From NCBI GenBank assembly GCA_946803715.1, contig CAMPET010000087.1:211150-275149 (forward strand): a DNA stretch of 64,000 nucleotides, read 5' to 3'. The notes beneath the pieces are model-generated. The model was not told the DNA's origin. It saw only the letters and a program-made list of their open reading frames with translations, and did not search any database. The position numbers and the translations under genes are program-made. Below are positions 1 to 10,305 of this stretch, piece after piece (positions within the stretch are counted from its first letter, which is position 1; every line of letters begins with the position of its first letter). The stretch comes from Beroe ovata (Eukaryota > Ctenophora > Nuda > Beroida > Beroidae).

Positions 1-32
1 AATTGGTAGTCTAAGAATGTAAACAAACTTAC

Positions 33-252
33 AGTTATCTCATCTTCATCATCATCAATATAGCTCAAACGTACATTTCCATTGGCATATCCATCACAAT
101 CATATTGCAGTGACAGAACATTCAGAATGTCATCATAAGGTTTCTCATGGTCTAGAATCTTGAACTTTCTGATCTCATCTTTATATGATACTTTCACATA
201 AATGCCATTGCCAAAGTTGTCACTTATTCTGTCAATGTCATTCATTTTCATT
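33..252 (-). CDS. PB1-domain protein, first coding exon (gene runs off left edge)
   Basis: The minus strand reads an open exon from an ATG at 251 to a GTAAGT donor directly after base 33, giving 73 codons in phase 0. The translation contains IYVKVSYKDEIRKFKI and, near its end, an acidic stretch LSYIDDDEDEIT. Together these match the basic first strand and the OPCA/acidic motif of PB1 domains, as in NBR1, p62 or aPKC, which pair with other PB1 domains to build signalling or autophagy scaffolds. A pyrimidine tract ending in AG lies immediately before the ATG, so a 5' UTR intron may splice here. An in-frame second Met follows two codons later. The rest of the gene lies outside the window, so the family member cannot be named. 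The PB1 call is an inference from this one exon. Confidence 0.68.
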
Positions 253-999
253 CTAGGGAAGGGGAAGAATGACAAACTCTGATATGAGGAATGATCATAA
301 AGTTGCTCTTGGAATTAAGTAATGATGAGATTGAAACTTGGGTTGATAATAAATGCAAGAAAGTCAATATGTAATCAAAGTTGCAGTTGAAGAATCAATT
401 GGTAAAATGGAATTCTCTATCAGATTCATGACCGAGAAATGTGTGTGGTTTATCACATAAATAACAAAGCTGCAATGTACTTTTCCATGAGCATAATCAG
501 GCTTTTCAATCAATTCCAAGCACATAGAAAGTGTTATAAGAATATTAAGAAAGAAAATTAGAATAATGGCAAATATTGCCATCGACAACAGAGCTAGTGA
601 GCACATTTAATCATTTCTATCAATACAGAAGTACAGCTGATATTCTTAAGTCATTCATATACAGCACTAGGAATGAAAGACAGAACAAGAAAATGAGGAT
701 ATACAAGAATTGCAAGTTATGATAACAGCTTCAATATAGATAAAATGGTTTGACCTTCAAAAAGGCATCCCAAAAGTAGATCTTGAATGAGTTCCTATAG
801 AGGAATAGAGGATATACAATACAGAATATACTTCATCACTCATGGACAATGTGGGTTACAGAAGAAGTAAGAAGGTTCTGAAACAAGAACAACATTATCG
901 AATCCCGATGATGGATGATCAATCATGCAATGCAACAATTAGATAGTGAAACAAAGATTTAGAAACTGCGACAATTCTAATACAAATAACTGAATAATA
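253..999. other. AT-rich leader or intron of the PB1 gene
   Basis: No convincing coding exon is seen. The short minus-strand frame at 364-606 is AT-rich, hydrophobic and without family features. The stretch probably holds the 5' UTR intron between the GC-rich promoter and the PB1 exon. Confidence 0.4.
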
Positions 1000-1650
1000 A
1001 AACTTCTTATGCCTTTCGTTGAATGAACATGCGCTGCGACAGAATTTTTGCGCGACAAAATCTATTTTTCTCTTGTCGGATGTTATCTTTCCACTGTTTC
1101 TTGGCGCGGCGCGCGCGCCTTCACTGAGGACCGAAACAGGCCTGTTTTGTTCCCGCGCTGCTTGTCGGGCGAAGCCAAACCGCTGATGCAAGCCGCGAAT
1201 AATTCTGTCTGAGAATAAGTTTCGCCGCGCGCGCAAAACAAAATTCTCAACAAAGTCTATCATCGATTGTTCCCGCGCTGCGTGACCCAAATACTCCGCG
1301 CGCGCTGCGCGTCTCCGTGGTTTGGACTTTTCAGATCACTGAGTACGACTTTTCAGATCACTGAGTAGAACAGGGGCGCGCAACGTGTGCACATCATCGA
1401 TCGACAACCACGTTGCGTGACCCAAATACTCCGCGCGCTGCGTGTCTCCGTGGTTTCTTTCTACGACTTTTCAGTTCACTGAGTATAACACGGGCGCGCA
1501 ACGTGTGCACAGCCTGTTTCGGCCATTGATGAAGAAGGCGCGCGCGAAAAACGGGTCGGATAAAATCCAAAAAAATATCGCGCGCGCTAAAATTTTAGCT
1601 TCATTGCTTTCGCACGGACGCGCAAACACTGAAACGCTTTGCCAGCCCTA
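1000..1650. promoter_or_regulatory. GC-rich divergent promoter (PB1 gene / LRRGUK)
   Basis: This CpG-rich patch in an otherwise AT-rich region lies between a minus-strand and a plus-strand gene. It has many GCGCGC runs, several ending in A-tracts (for example near 1233 and 1541), which resemble E2F-type TTTCGCGC cores. It also holds two tandem copies of the repeat annotated at 1269-1510. The frames here (minus 919-1290, plus 1442-1651) are low-complexity by-products of GC richness and are not called as genes. The promoter role is inferred from position and composition. Confidence 0.55.
1269..1510. repeat. Tandem promoter repeat, two copies (1269-1392 and 1411-1510)
   Basis: Each copy reads in order TGACCCAAATACTCCGCGCG, GTCTCCGTGGTTT, ACTTTTCAG(A/T)TCACTGAGTA, then GGGCGCGCAACGTGTGCAC. 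Copy 1 repeats the CTTTTCAGATCACTGAGTA block twice. A diverged tandem pair of the same element occurs at 46424-46624, in the other divergent promoter of this window. No terminal inverted repeats or coding capacity are visible. Confidence 0.85.
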
Positions 1651-1872
1651 AAATTGTGAAATCAATGGATTTTAGGAAGTGTCAATTGTCAAAGAATTGC
1701 GCCTGTTAAACTGTCCGGTGAAACAGTATTATAATAATATTTCAATAATAATTTTAATAAATTCAATAATTTCATTTATTTCATCTGAAGTATGACCTGA
1801 TACCTATACAAGAATATTGATTGGAATTGTTTTATCTGCTCCTATTTCATAAGGTGCTAATGGTCCTTTAGC

Positions 1873-3747
1873 ATGGAAGACTCTGATAATGAAAGCAACA
1901 TCTCTACTGATTCACTGCAGCATGAAGCTGGGGCAGCAACAGAGAAAGATATAGCTAAGGGACTCTCTAATAGGGGCTACTCAGCAAATGGAACTGATCT
2001 CGTTTATCTAGACCTTTCCCTGGCAAACAAGAGTCTCTGCAACATATCACTTCTAGAAAAGTATACATTTATCCAGCATCTAGACCTATCCAATAACAAG
2101 CTGACTAACATCAATGTCATATCAACACTCAAGTACTTGCTGAGCTTGGATGCTTCAAATAATTTGCTTGAAACATTGCCCCCCTTATCACCTCCTCTAA
2201 ACCTTTTATCAGCCAACTTCTCATACAATCATATAAAGCACATGGGTAAAGTTGGAAAAGTTTCAAGCTTACTGACACTTAACCTTGATAACAACCAAAT
2301 TTCTGTAATCTGTGGGCTTGATGATTGTAAGAGCCTTAGAGAGTTGACTTTGAACAATAATAACATTTCACAAATCAGTGGTTTGGATAAGTTGCAACTC
2401 CATGTACTTCATCTCAATAACAATAACATCAGCAAGATCACTGGACTAGATGAGCTTGGAAAGCTACAGACACTCCACCTAGCCAACAACAATATCAGAT
2501 CACTTAGAGGGTTACAGGGTAAAATGGTGCTGTCTGAACTAAAACTGGAAGGCAATGATATCATAGACTTATTAGAGATCAAACAACTCAACTCCCTTCC
2601 CCTTCTCAGAAAACTTACACTCATGCTCAACCCACTTACCTCACTTCCTGACTATAGGGCCCATCTCCTGTTCTATATCAAACATCTATCTCATCTGGAT
2701 GAAATGAAAATCTTACCAGAAGAGAAAATAGCTGCTGTCAATCAGTTTGATCCACCATTAGAAGTGATTGCTGCACAAAACCACATGATGCACGTCGTGA
2801 AAAACTTGGTCCATCCTATTCATGTTAAACCTAGTGTCATGAGTGAGCAGACTGCTGTGTATCCTATCTTGGTACTCACTGGCCCGAATGGAAGCGGAAA
2901 ATACGAACTTGCCCACCGTCTAGCAAAAAGCACAGGCAATGCATTCCGAGTTATCAAGCTGTTCACGACCAAAAGCATCCCTGAGGACAACAACAGCGTG
3001 ATTTCAGTGTCCAACTCCGTGTTTGAGTCGATGGTTGAAGATGGGAGCTTGATTGTGTCTTACGAGGTTGGCGGAACTTCATTTGGTCTCAGTGGAAAAG
3101 ATATAGAGATGGCAGCAAACGATGGCGTGGCTAGCATCATATGTATGGAGTTAGAGGGAGTGCTATCATTGAAAAGAACATCATACCAGGCAAGGATAGT
3201 CCTTGTTTCGCCCATAGACACAGTGAAGCACGAGAGTAGAATGAGACAAAGAGAACGATACACAGAACCCCTCATAACCCTCTCCCTCTCCCGAACCGAG
3301 ATGTACAACAAGTTTCATGCCGATAACCATGGAATTTGTGACCTCGCTATCAACTCCTCTGATATGGAGGACGCGTACGAGAAGTTGAAACAACTCGTGG
3401 AATACTATTCTGGACAGAGATCTGGCGTGGGGCCAGGTCAGAGTGAGATTATTGCCCCCGCCAAGGAAAACGGTGGCCCCCACTGGAGTTGTGGGTCCTC
3501 CTCAAACTTCGACAACCTCCACTTCCCACACAAGGAAGCGAATGTGAAATGTGCGGTGAAAGGAGACACCCACCCAAAGAAAAGGGGGGTGTCAAGCGGT
3601 TCAACTTCCAACATCTATCCTGATAACGGGGCACTCTCTCTTCTCAGCCAGACAGAGTTCTCATCGTCCACAGAGCTAACTGCCACGGCCAACTCACTCG
3701 TGTATCTCAGAGATATTACTGTGCCGCCCATTGGTAGAGACTGTTGA
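1873..3747 (+). CDS. LRRGUK: Leucine-rich repeat and guanylate kinase domain protein (LRRGUK-like)
   Basis: A single uninterrupted frame of 624 codons starts at ATG 1873. Residues about 45-260 are tandem leucine-rich repeats of the LxLxxN type (for example LDLSNNKLTNI, LHLNNNNISKI). Residues about 328-510 are a guanylate-kinase-like domain. Its P-loop reads GPNGSGKYELAHRLAK, with Tyr where active kinases have Ser/Thr after the Lys; LRRGUK proteins share a similar GKRELAHRL pattern. Catalysis is therefore doubtful and a scaffold role is likelier. In mammals LRRGUK acts in manchette, basal body and axoneme formation in sperm. The tail after residue 520 is low in complexity. The absence of introns is notable beside intron-rich neighbours. 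The gene is headed by the GC-rich divergent promoter and is followed 383 bp later by another intronless gene. Confidence 0.86.
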   Translation: MEDSDNESNISTDSLQHEAGAATEKDIAKGLSNRGYSANGTDLVYLDLSLANKSLCNISLLEKYTFIQHLDLSNNKLTNINVISTLKYLLSLDASNNLLETLPPLSPPLNLLSANFSYNHIKHMGKVGKVSSLLTLNLDNNQISVICGLDDCKSLRELTLNNNNISQISGLDKLQLHVLHLNNNNISKITGLDELGKLQTLHLANNNIRSLRGLQGKMVLSELKLEGNDIIDLLEIKQLNSLPLLRKLTLMLNPLTSLPDYRAHLLFYIKHLSHLDEMKILPEEKIAAVNQFDPPLEVIAAQNHMMHVVKNLVHPIHVKPSVMSEQTAVYPILVLTGPNGSGKYELAHRLAKSTGNAFRVIKLFTTKSIPEDNNSVISVSNSVFESMVEDGSLIVSYEVGGTSFGLSGKDIEMAANDGVASIICMELEGVLSLKRTSYQARIVLVSPIDTVKHESRMRQRERYTEPLITLSLSRTEMYNKFHADNHGICDLAINSSDMEDAYEKLKQLVEYYSGQRSGVGPGQSEIIAPAKENGGPHWSCGSSSNFDNLHFPHKEANVKCAVKGDTHPKKRGVSSGSTSNIYPDNGALSLLSQTEFSSSTELTATANSLVYLRDITVPPIGRDC

Positions 3748-4130
3748 AGTAGAGCGGTCGACGAGAGAATACTATCGATTTCAAGATGTACGTTTTGAAA
3801 CTGCTTGTTGGACTATATTATATTATTATAGTGGGGTGGATTCAGATATATATTGGTATCATGTTGAGTAGAAATACCCCTCAAGTGTGTTTAGTTTCCT
3901 CTCAGTCTAGTCGATTGACATTCTAGTGAAATTCTGTATCATAAGATATTAAGAGAAGAATGGTTTCCTTGTGATCATACAACCACGATTTTACAACTCT
4001 GTTTTAGTTTTGTCGATTCAGCCTGTGTACCTATTTGAATCACTCAGCATCAATCCTTTATTCAACATCCTCTTGCACCACACTGCATCAACCCTTGAAC
4101 AGCCTATTTCATCCCAGGTATGGATGTAAG
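3748..4130. other. Intergenic spacer between two plus-strand genes
   Basis: This is the presumed 3' UTR of LRRGUK and the 5' region of the ankyrin gene. The frame open from 4035 begins with TTG, not ATG, so it is treated as leader. No motif stands out. Confidence 0.5.
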
Positions 4131-5639
4131 ATGGCACTCTCTACACTACGACTAAGAGAAACCCAGGTTCTGCAGCCTGGGATCCGGCAATTTGCCGAGA
4201 GAACCGCCCGACCCCGGCCCCAAGATGTCCAGGAAGTGGTGACCCTCTCCAAAAACCTCCGCAAACTAACCATCAATGAGAAACCAGAGTTTATCCCTTC
4301 AAAACCAGTCCTTCCTGGCATCAAGCCAGATAAAAGGGAAAGGGGGAAAGAGGGGGAAGTGAAGTTCATTGACTGTGACGATCAGGTTATAAACCCGGAG
4401 CTGGATAAGATCTGTAGCAGTGTTTCAGAGAAGGAGATCTGCAAGTTTCTACAGAAATCACAGATCATGCTAAACGTCCTAAACCAGTGGTGGTGGGAGG
4501 ATCTAAACTCTCTAGAGTTTCTAAACTGGTGGTTCACTAAACTGAGTTACGATCAGAGAGTTGACTGGTTTAAGATGGAGTGCAGTATCCTGTTAGAAGA
4601 GGTCTCAGTTACCATAGAGACCAGTGTCACCAGTCAGAAAGTGATGGAATTCCTGCTGAAGATCCTACATGAACATCCCCACAAGTTTTGTGATGAGAGC
4701 GAGGTTAACAGGTTGCCAGACATGCTGGAGACGTTGGTGAGCAGCGACAAGGCAAAGTATTGTGATCTGCTGTCGAGTGTAAAGTGCAGAACATCGCGAC
4801 CGGAAACACTCCTTGCGCTCAGGACTTATTCGGTTATCAGTGTATGCTATGCAGCTGTTAGTTTCTACAGAAAACTCTCTACAGAAGGAATCCACAACGC
4901 AGACAAACGCCCAATGTCCCGAGCTAAAACAGGGCTGTTCAGTAGAGACTCAGTCAGGCCAGCGTCTAGCAGGGGTCGGCCAGGGTCTAGCAGGGGGCGA
5001 CCAGGGTCTAGTCTGGGTCGACCATCTTCCGCACTGAGCCAGGAGTCCCGACCCACAACTGCCCAAAACAGGGAGAGAGTGGAGCAACACAACATTTGCC
5101 GGGCATTTGATGCTGTGAGTTGCGGGTTCGTGTCAGTGCTCAAGTACATGTTTGAGAGCGGATACATCGACACACGTGTAACCGACAACCAGGGCCGTAG
5201 CCTCGTGTTTGTTGCAACACTTCACAAGCAACACAGTGTTCTCAACTTCCTACTATCGGGCGAGGTGTCACCACCGTGTGATGTTAACAGAGTTGCTGAT
5301 AACGGCAACACTCCACTTCATGTTGCTGCTTCAGCAGGAAATGAACTAGCTCTCAATATCCTGCTGAAAGCAAACGCGGACCCCCATCTTTTCAATCCTG
5401 ATTGCAATGGGGCCACGCCCCTGCATCTAGCTGTGCTAAATGACAGCGTGGATTGTGTTATCCTACTACTGGGGGCCGGGGCCGACCCTATGTCACGAAT
5501 GGGCTGCCCAGCGGACACCAGCGTTATTGATCTTGCTAAACAGTTAGACCACACTGATGTCTTGAAACTGCTGATAGGAGCTGTACCAGTTAGACCAGGA
5601 AGTACGTTGTATTTGAAGGAGGATAAGACGATGGAATGA
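4131..5639 (+). CDS. Ankyrin-repeat protein with tryptophan-rich N-terminal region
   Basis: An intronless frame; I start it at ATG 4131 (502 codons) because the open frame further upstream lacks an ATG. Residues about 80-260 form a mostly helical, tryptophan-rich region (LNQWWWEDLNSLEFLNWWF) that I cannot assign to a named domain. Residues about 276-300 are a short repeat of the RPGSSRG type, probably disordered. Residues about 319-490 contain several ankyrin repeats, including GNTPLHVAASAGNELALNIL and GATPLHLAVLNDSVDCVILL. Function is unknown; ankyrin repeats imply protein binding. Its position between LRRGUK and PPIL6 on one strand, with short spacers, suggests a flagellar role by association only. 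I could not match it to a specific ANKRD family. Confidence 0.72.
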   Translation: MALSTLRLRETQVLQPGIRQFAERTARPRPQDVQEVVTLSKNLRKLTINEKPEFIPSKPVLPGIKPDKRERGKEGEVKFIDCDDQVINPELDKICSSVSEKEICKFLQKSQIMLNVLNQWWWEDLNSLEFLNWWFTKLSYDQRVDWFKMECSILLEEVSVTIETSVTSQKVMEFLLKILHEHPHKFCDESEVNRLPDMLETLVSSDKAKYCDLLSSVKCRTSRPETLLALRTYSVISVCYAAVSFYRKLSTEGIHNADKRPMSRAKTGLFSRDSVRPASSRGRPGSSRGRPGSSLGRPSSALSQESRPTTAQNRERVEQHNICRAFDAVSCGFVSVLKYMFESGYIDTRVTDNQGRSLVFVATLHKQHSVLNFLLSGEVSPPCDVNRVADNGNTPLHVAASAGNELALNILLKANADPHLFNPDCNGATPLHLAVLNDSVDCVILLLGAGADPMSRMGCPADTSVIDLAKQLDHTDVLKLLIGAVPVRPGSTLYLKEDKTME

Positions 5640-5970
5640 GCGATATACGGATATTTGGGGTTGCTTTTCAGCAAATTGTTGTGAAATAGTCGAGTTTTTA
5701 TTAGCATATTGTGTTGTATACAGCTGTGAATTTATTAACATTTTGCCACGGATCGTTGTCAAAGAAGTTGTTTTCTGATAAATTATCTTATGTTAACTTT
5801 TAGATTTTGTGATAATCTTTACTTACTCAAAGACACAATCAGTAGATGCAATTCACTGTTTTATGCTTTTTGCCACATTCATTGTGCGGTCACACTTAAG
5901 TCAGTCACATTTTGGAACATTGCGCCGACGCGCAAGTTTCATTGATGAGCTCTGCGCGCGCTTCATTCAC
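5640..5970. other. Intergenic spacer and PPIL6 promoter region
   Basis: This is AT-rich 3' flank of the ankyrin gene leading into a small CpG-rich patch (about 5920-5965, with GCGCCGACGCGC and TGCGCGCGC) just before the PPIL6 start. It holds no gene. Confidence 0.5.
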
Positions 5971-5984
5971 GACACCATAGCAAC
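5971..5984 (+). promoter_or_regulatory. RFX X-box-like site upstream of PPIL6
   Basis: GACACCATAGCAAC closely fits the X-box GTNRCC-AT-RGYAAC, with a perfect right half-site. It lies 30 bp upstream of the PPIL6 ATG. RFX factors switch on ciliary genes through X-boxes near start sites. That RFX binds here is inferred. Confidence 0.55.
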
Positions 5985-6013
5985 CAATCTTAATTTGTAT
6001 TATTTACACTAGG

Positions 6014-7078
6014 ATGGACGTCCAGGTGTATGGTAAAATCAAAGACCATGACTTTCACATGGTGCAACTGGCTATCGACACTCTGGACCGAACTCACAGT
6101 GGTGCCCTAAACTCAGAAGTCCACGCCCTCACTGACACAGACTGGGAGAGTTTCCTAGATAATCAGAAGACTGAAATTAGGGGCGAAGTATGGGGCTTCA
6201 AGAGTGGAACAATGGCATTCGTCAACGGGCAACTCATAGGAAACGGGGATGATTTCATGAGATGGGCCAAGGAGAAGTTTGCAATGATAGATTTTAGACC
6301 TCCGGCATTTTACGAAGCCTTGTCATACCAGGCGTACAAGGAATACCTTGAAAATCCGGATAGCGAAGTTGTTTACATGGATTTTGTTCATGATAAACGT
6401 CCCATGGGCCGCATGATTTTCGAACTGTACAAGAATGTGGTTCCAGAGACAGTAGAGAATTTCGTGAAACTGCTCAGTTCAAAGGCAGACAAGAAATTGT
6501 CAGCAACCAACATGCACAGAATCGTCAAAAACGGATGGGTCCAAGGTTCGTTGAACTTAAATACTCTTCAATAACCTTTCCGTATTCTGCACTAATTTGT
6601 CCCCTCCCCTTTTATCTCGAAATTTGAATTGCCCTGTAACATTTCCCTTACAGGAGGTGACTTCGTGAATAGTAGTGGAGGCAACAGTGACTCGTTCAAG
6701 GGTGGCAAGTTCGCAGACGAAAACTTTGCCATCCAGCACAGCAAAAGAGGAACCATTGGCATGGCAAATGACGGTGAGTGTGATAATTTGATGATTCCGA
6801 TATAGCTGACCCATATCCATTATGTTATAACTTCACCACTAAACGAAAGTTGCACCTACATAGCACATTCTTCCCCGTCAGGACCTCACACAAATGGTTC
6901 CCAATTCTACATCACATTCGGCCCTGCACCATGGATGGACCAGAAATACGTTGCGTTCGGCTGTTTGATCGAGGGAATGTCAGTTCTGGACGACATTGAG
7001 AATATTGAAACGTACAATGAGCGACCAAAGAGGCCTCTACTCCTCCACGATTGTGGCCTACTGAGAGACGCTCTCTGA
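6014..7078 (+). CDS. PPIL6: Peptidyl-prolyl cis-trans isomerase-like 6 (cyclophilin family)
   Basis: Three exons (6014-6545, 6654-6773, 6882-7078) join in consistent phase to a 282-residue protein. The first ~140 residues are the PPIL6-specific N-terminal part (MDVQVYGKIKDHDFHMVQLA). A cyclophilin-type domain follows, from VVYMDFVHDKRPMGRMIFEL to the C-terminus. Against cyclophilin A numbering, Arg55 is kept (MHRIV), Gln63 is kept (VQGGDF), Gln111 is kept (NGSQF), Phe113 is Tyr (QFYIT) and Trp121 is kept (APWMD). Some prolyl isomerase activity is therefore plausible. PPIL6 expression is linked to motile cilia in vertebrates. The X-box-like site at 5971-5984 fits that. It converges on the K+ channel gene with 292 bp between the stop codons. 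Confidence 0.93.
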
Positions 7079-7370
7079 GATCACATGAAATGAGAATGAG
7101 GTGTTATTATTAATCAAGACCAAGGTTTTTACAGAGAATCGCGAATTATGAGAAGTTTTCAGTTGATTTTAAATATGTAAAATCAGTCACATGTAAATAT
7201 CCACTAAATTGTTGAAAACAGTTTAAAAAACATCAGGAGAAAGTCTTTTGTTTGAGATTGTCCAGCAATAATGGGTAAAATTCTGGAAATTGTGCCGGAT
7301 GTTTCACGATCCATCTGTCTTCCACTTCGTTACCATGACAACAGACACCATGACGAGTATCTATTTGTTA

Positions 7371-10305
7371 CTATTCTCCTCTGGAAGAGGCTGGTCCTTG
7401 TTCGTCACTCGACCCATCGTTACTCTCAATCCCCATCAAATACTCCCGTATCACTTCATACCCTGCAAAATCACGATGGTTATGAACTTCTATGGTCAGA
7501 TAATGGCGGCAATTTATAAGTATAAGCATGGAAAAATGGTCTGACAGCAGACACAAGTTTCGATTGTCTCCAGCTGTCTGTATTTATAGTCTTACCTAAT
7601 GAGGCGTCTGGTAGCGTTTCCTCATCAGATTCATGCTGTTCGGATAGGATACGCTTCAGGTCTTCATCCTCGTCTTTGAGGACCTGGAAAATTACCAATT
7701 ATTACCCTCTCACGAGAACCCAATCATGTGAAGGGAGCAATCTGTCATTAATCTGTCATTATCATGATTTTTAATCATGTCCTAATCACGACTAACGTGG
7801 GCGATTTTCTCGTATCTCTGCATCTGTTTCTTTATTTTCCGATATCTGTACAGCATTTGATCTTCGGCGAGTATTCGCTGTAGTTCCGATTTCTTTACCA
7901 GACCAGACTTGATATAAATCGGACAGATAAGTGTCTGAAACACCTCTGAGGAATGAGGAGGAGTTCAGATCTAGATCCTCAAATCCGCGATACCAGCACA
8001 TATTTTTCTTGCCCCTTAATTTCACCTCAGTTATTAACGGAGAAAATCAGTGGAGGAACTCAGCGCGGTGCATACCTGCAGTTGTACTGAAGAGTAGACT
8101 GGAAGCTGGCAACATTAGAGTCAGTACCATGAATGAGGAAATGACGAGCGGGAATTCTTTAGCTGCCCCGTTATAGTTGGAATAGTCCCCAAACCCTGGA
8201 AATACAGAGATGTGCCATTGATGGCATTCCAGATTCCTAATCTTTATATAGTACAAATAGGGCGTATAGGTATTCCCAATTTCTGTTCTATACCGATGAT
8301 GCTATGGATCACGCGGTTACCTATGGTCGAGAATGTCGTTAGTGAGAAGTAAATGCTCTCAGAGATATTCCATTCGGGGATACAGAGAAACATCCAGACC
8401 GCGTACAGACACAGAAACACTGTCCCTATCACCCAGGTGATGACGGCAAAAGTGTACTGCCGCCAGAAGAGAGTCATCCGGAGTTTGAGACAGCTTTCAA
8501 TCTGCATGGAGTGGTGAGAAAGTGTGAAATAAGTCCAGAACTCGGAGAGTAACCTTCATATCTCTCATCCGAGGATCATTGCATAGAAATCCTTCGTCTA
8601 TCTTGAAATTTCTTATCCGATTGCCATTTAGTCGGAATGGACAGACCTTGGCTTTAGCTCCTACCTTCATGATTGCTAATCTGAGAAGTTGAGTAAGATA
8701 GTATCCGGTCATTCCGAAGAAGAGAGTCAGCAGGGGAATACCGATCAGCACGTAGATGATACAGAACCATCGTCCCATGCTAGTGGTGGGGACTATGTTG
8801 CCAGTTCCTGTGAAATGGTAGTACAGTGTACAAACGAAAGTTCATACACGATCAATGTTTATGTACATAGTATGATGTATAGCATAGCTAAGCGCGCGCT
8901 ATACATGCTAACAGGATGTATATATCGTTGATTGTGTAGTTTCATTGTGCGCGTTGAAGCGCGCGCGCGGAAAAAGTACTTTACATCCATTCAGAGTGTA
9001 TTTTGTGTATTCGTATACCTTCACTTCTGTTTCGTTGCGGTCCGTTTACACCGATCAGTGTTGAGTTTACACTATTCAATCAGTTTCATCCCAAAATACG
9101 ATGTCAATACTCACTTTCCCCAGAATTTTAATCGTCATAATTTAATGCAATGATATTCTGCCGGGCGCAGCTCAGATTAATCTAATTTCCTCCCCTCGCG
9201 ATCCCTTCTAACGTGTACATGGTAGCATGCTCCTATTAAACTTGTGAAAGCTCAACCACGTGGTTTATTTGTCTGACACACGCACACACACGTACGATTT
9301 GTTCCTGTTCATACGTATGTTGGCAGGTAGGTTCCTTTAACATTACATAGCAGTCACGAACATTTGCTTTATGAGAGTGGAGTTAAAAGAAGGCACTTCC
9401 TTGCTTTGATCGCTGGTTCTTATTACCTTGTGTTAAGAGTCGCATTTAAATCTCTCTAAAGTTAACCGAAATTCTTTGATGGACACGGTTAACTTTATAG
9501 GAATTTGGTGGTAAGTGGTTAAGTTCAGAGATTTTAATGGACTCTTTGACTAGTGATATCTACCTAATCGCTGGTAATATTCTTTGACTGTTTCAAATTA
9601 TGTGTCTATCTAGCCTTCATAGCAGACATGTTCAAGTTTAACCAACTTTATCTGGTTGTGCCGATAGCAGCACTGATTAGTGGATAAGGTGGATCGCGTT
9701 TATAGAATGTTATAGGAGCACGATATGATATGTTTCAGATTTGTTAAGACAGCTAAATCCCTACACAATATTTACCACACCTATGGTTGTAATAGCGGTT
9801 GTACAGAAGTAGAAGGCCCCCTCAAACGACCACACTATTCGAGGCTCGTCCCCATCAAGTCTGCCCCGTCTCAGTCTGTTTATCTCCGCAAATGTGTTGA
9901 GGAAATCGGTGATGTTTTGCTGCGTGAGGTTGTACTTGTCTTTGAAATCCTGCAATTGTTCGTGCGTGACCAATTCAGCTCAGGAAGAAAGTTCTATCTC
10001 GAGAAATTACTTCCCTAGACAGTCTTATTATGGCGAAACGGCAGACTTACGTCATTGTGACACCGCGATGATAACCAGTTTTCTTGTTATTTATATCGGC
10101 TATTGATAAAGACAGAGACAATCGTCAATCATCCGTCATACATTTCACTCACATTGATCATTATCCGGGACTGTCTGACATCTGACTGTTCTGCTTCCCA
10201 CTCCAGAGAGACGAAGAACACAGCACCCAGGGCCACGTAGCCCAGGACCATGGCCAAGGACAGCATGAAGTTTGCCGAGAATCGGGCCAGGGTGTTCAGG
10301 CCCAT
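7371..10305 (-). CDS. Two-pore-domain (K2P) potassium channel
   Basis: Exons on the minus strand: 10305-10153, 9978-9781, 8807-8554, 8501-8321, 8195-8076, 7945-7797, 7683-7596 and 7462-7371. From exon 2 on, all junctions keep phase. The order is TM1 (LSLAMVLGYVALGAVFF), extracellular cap, pore 1 with filter TTIGTGN, inner helix (FCIIYVLIGIPLLTLFFGM), TM3, pore 2 with STIGFGDYSN, TM4, then a charged cytoplasmic tail rich in Lys/Arg and Glu/Asp. This is the 4TM/2P layout that carries background K+ current. Pore 1 has GTG where nearly all K+ channels have GYG, GFG or GLG. Exon 1 ends in phase 0 while exon 2 needs phase 1. A missed micro-exon, a different first exon or a base error must lie between them. 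The K2P subfamily is not assigned. Confidence 0.9.
8808..9780 (-). other. K2P channel intron inside the first pore
   Basis: This intron splits the first selectivity filter after the Gly codon (ATA G | GA ACT GGC). It contains a small CpG-rich stretch at about 8890-8975 (GCGCGCGC twice), followed by AT-rich sequence without coding potential. Confidence 0.6.

Noticed and set aside
919-1290. 123-codon minus-strand frame in the GC-rich promoter
   Set aside because: Composition follows the GCGCGC-rich DNA, no domain, and it overlaps the promoter repeat.
4035-4130. N-terminal extension of the ankyrin protein
   Set aside because: The extended frame begins with TTG; the first ATG is at 4131.
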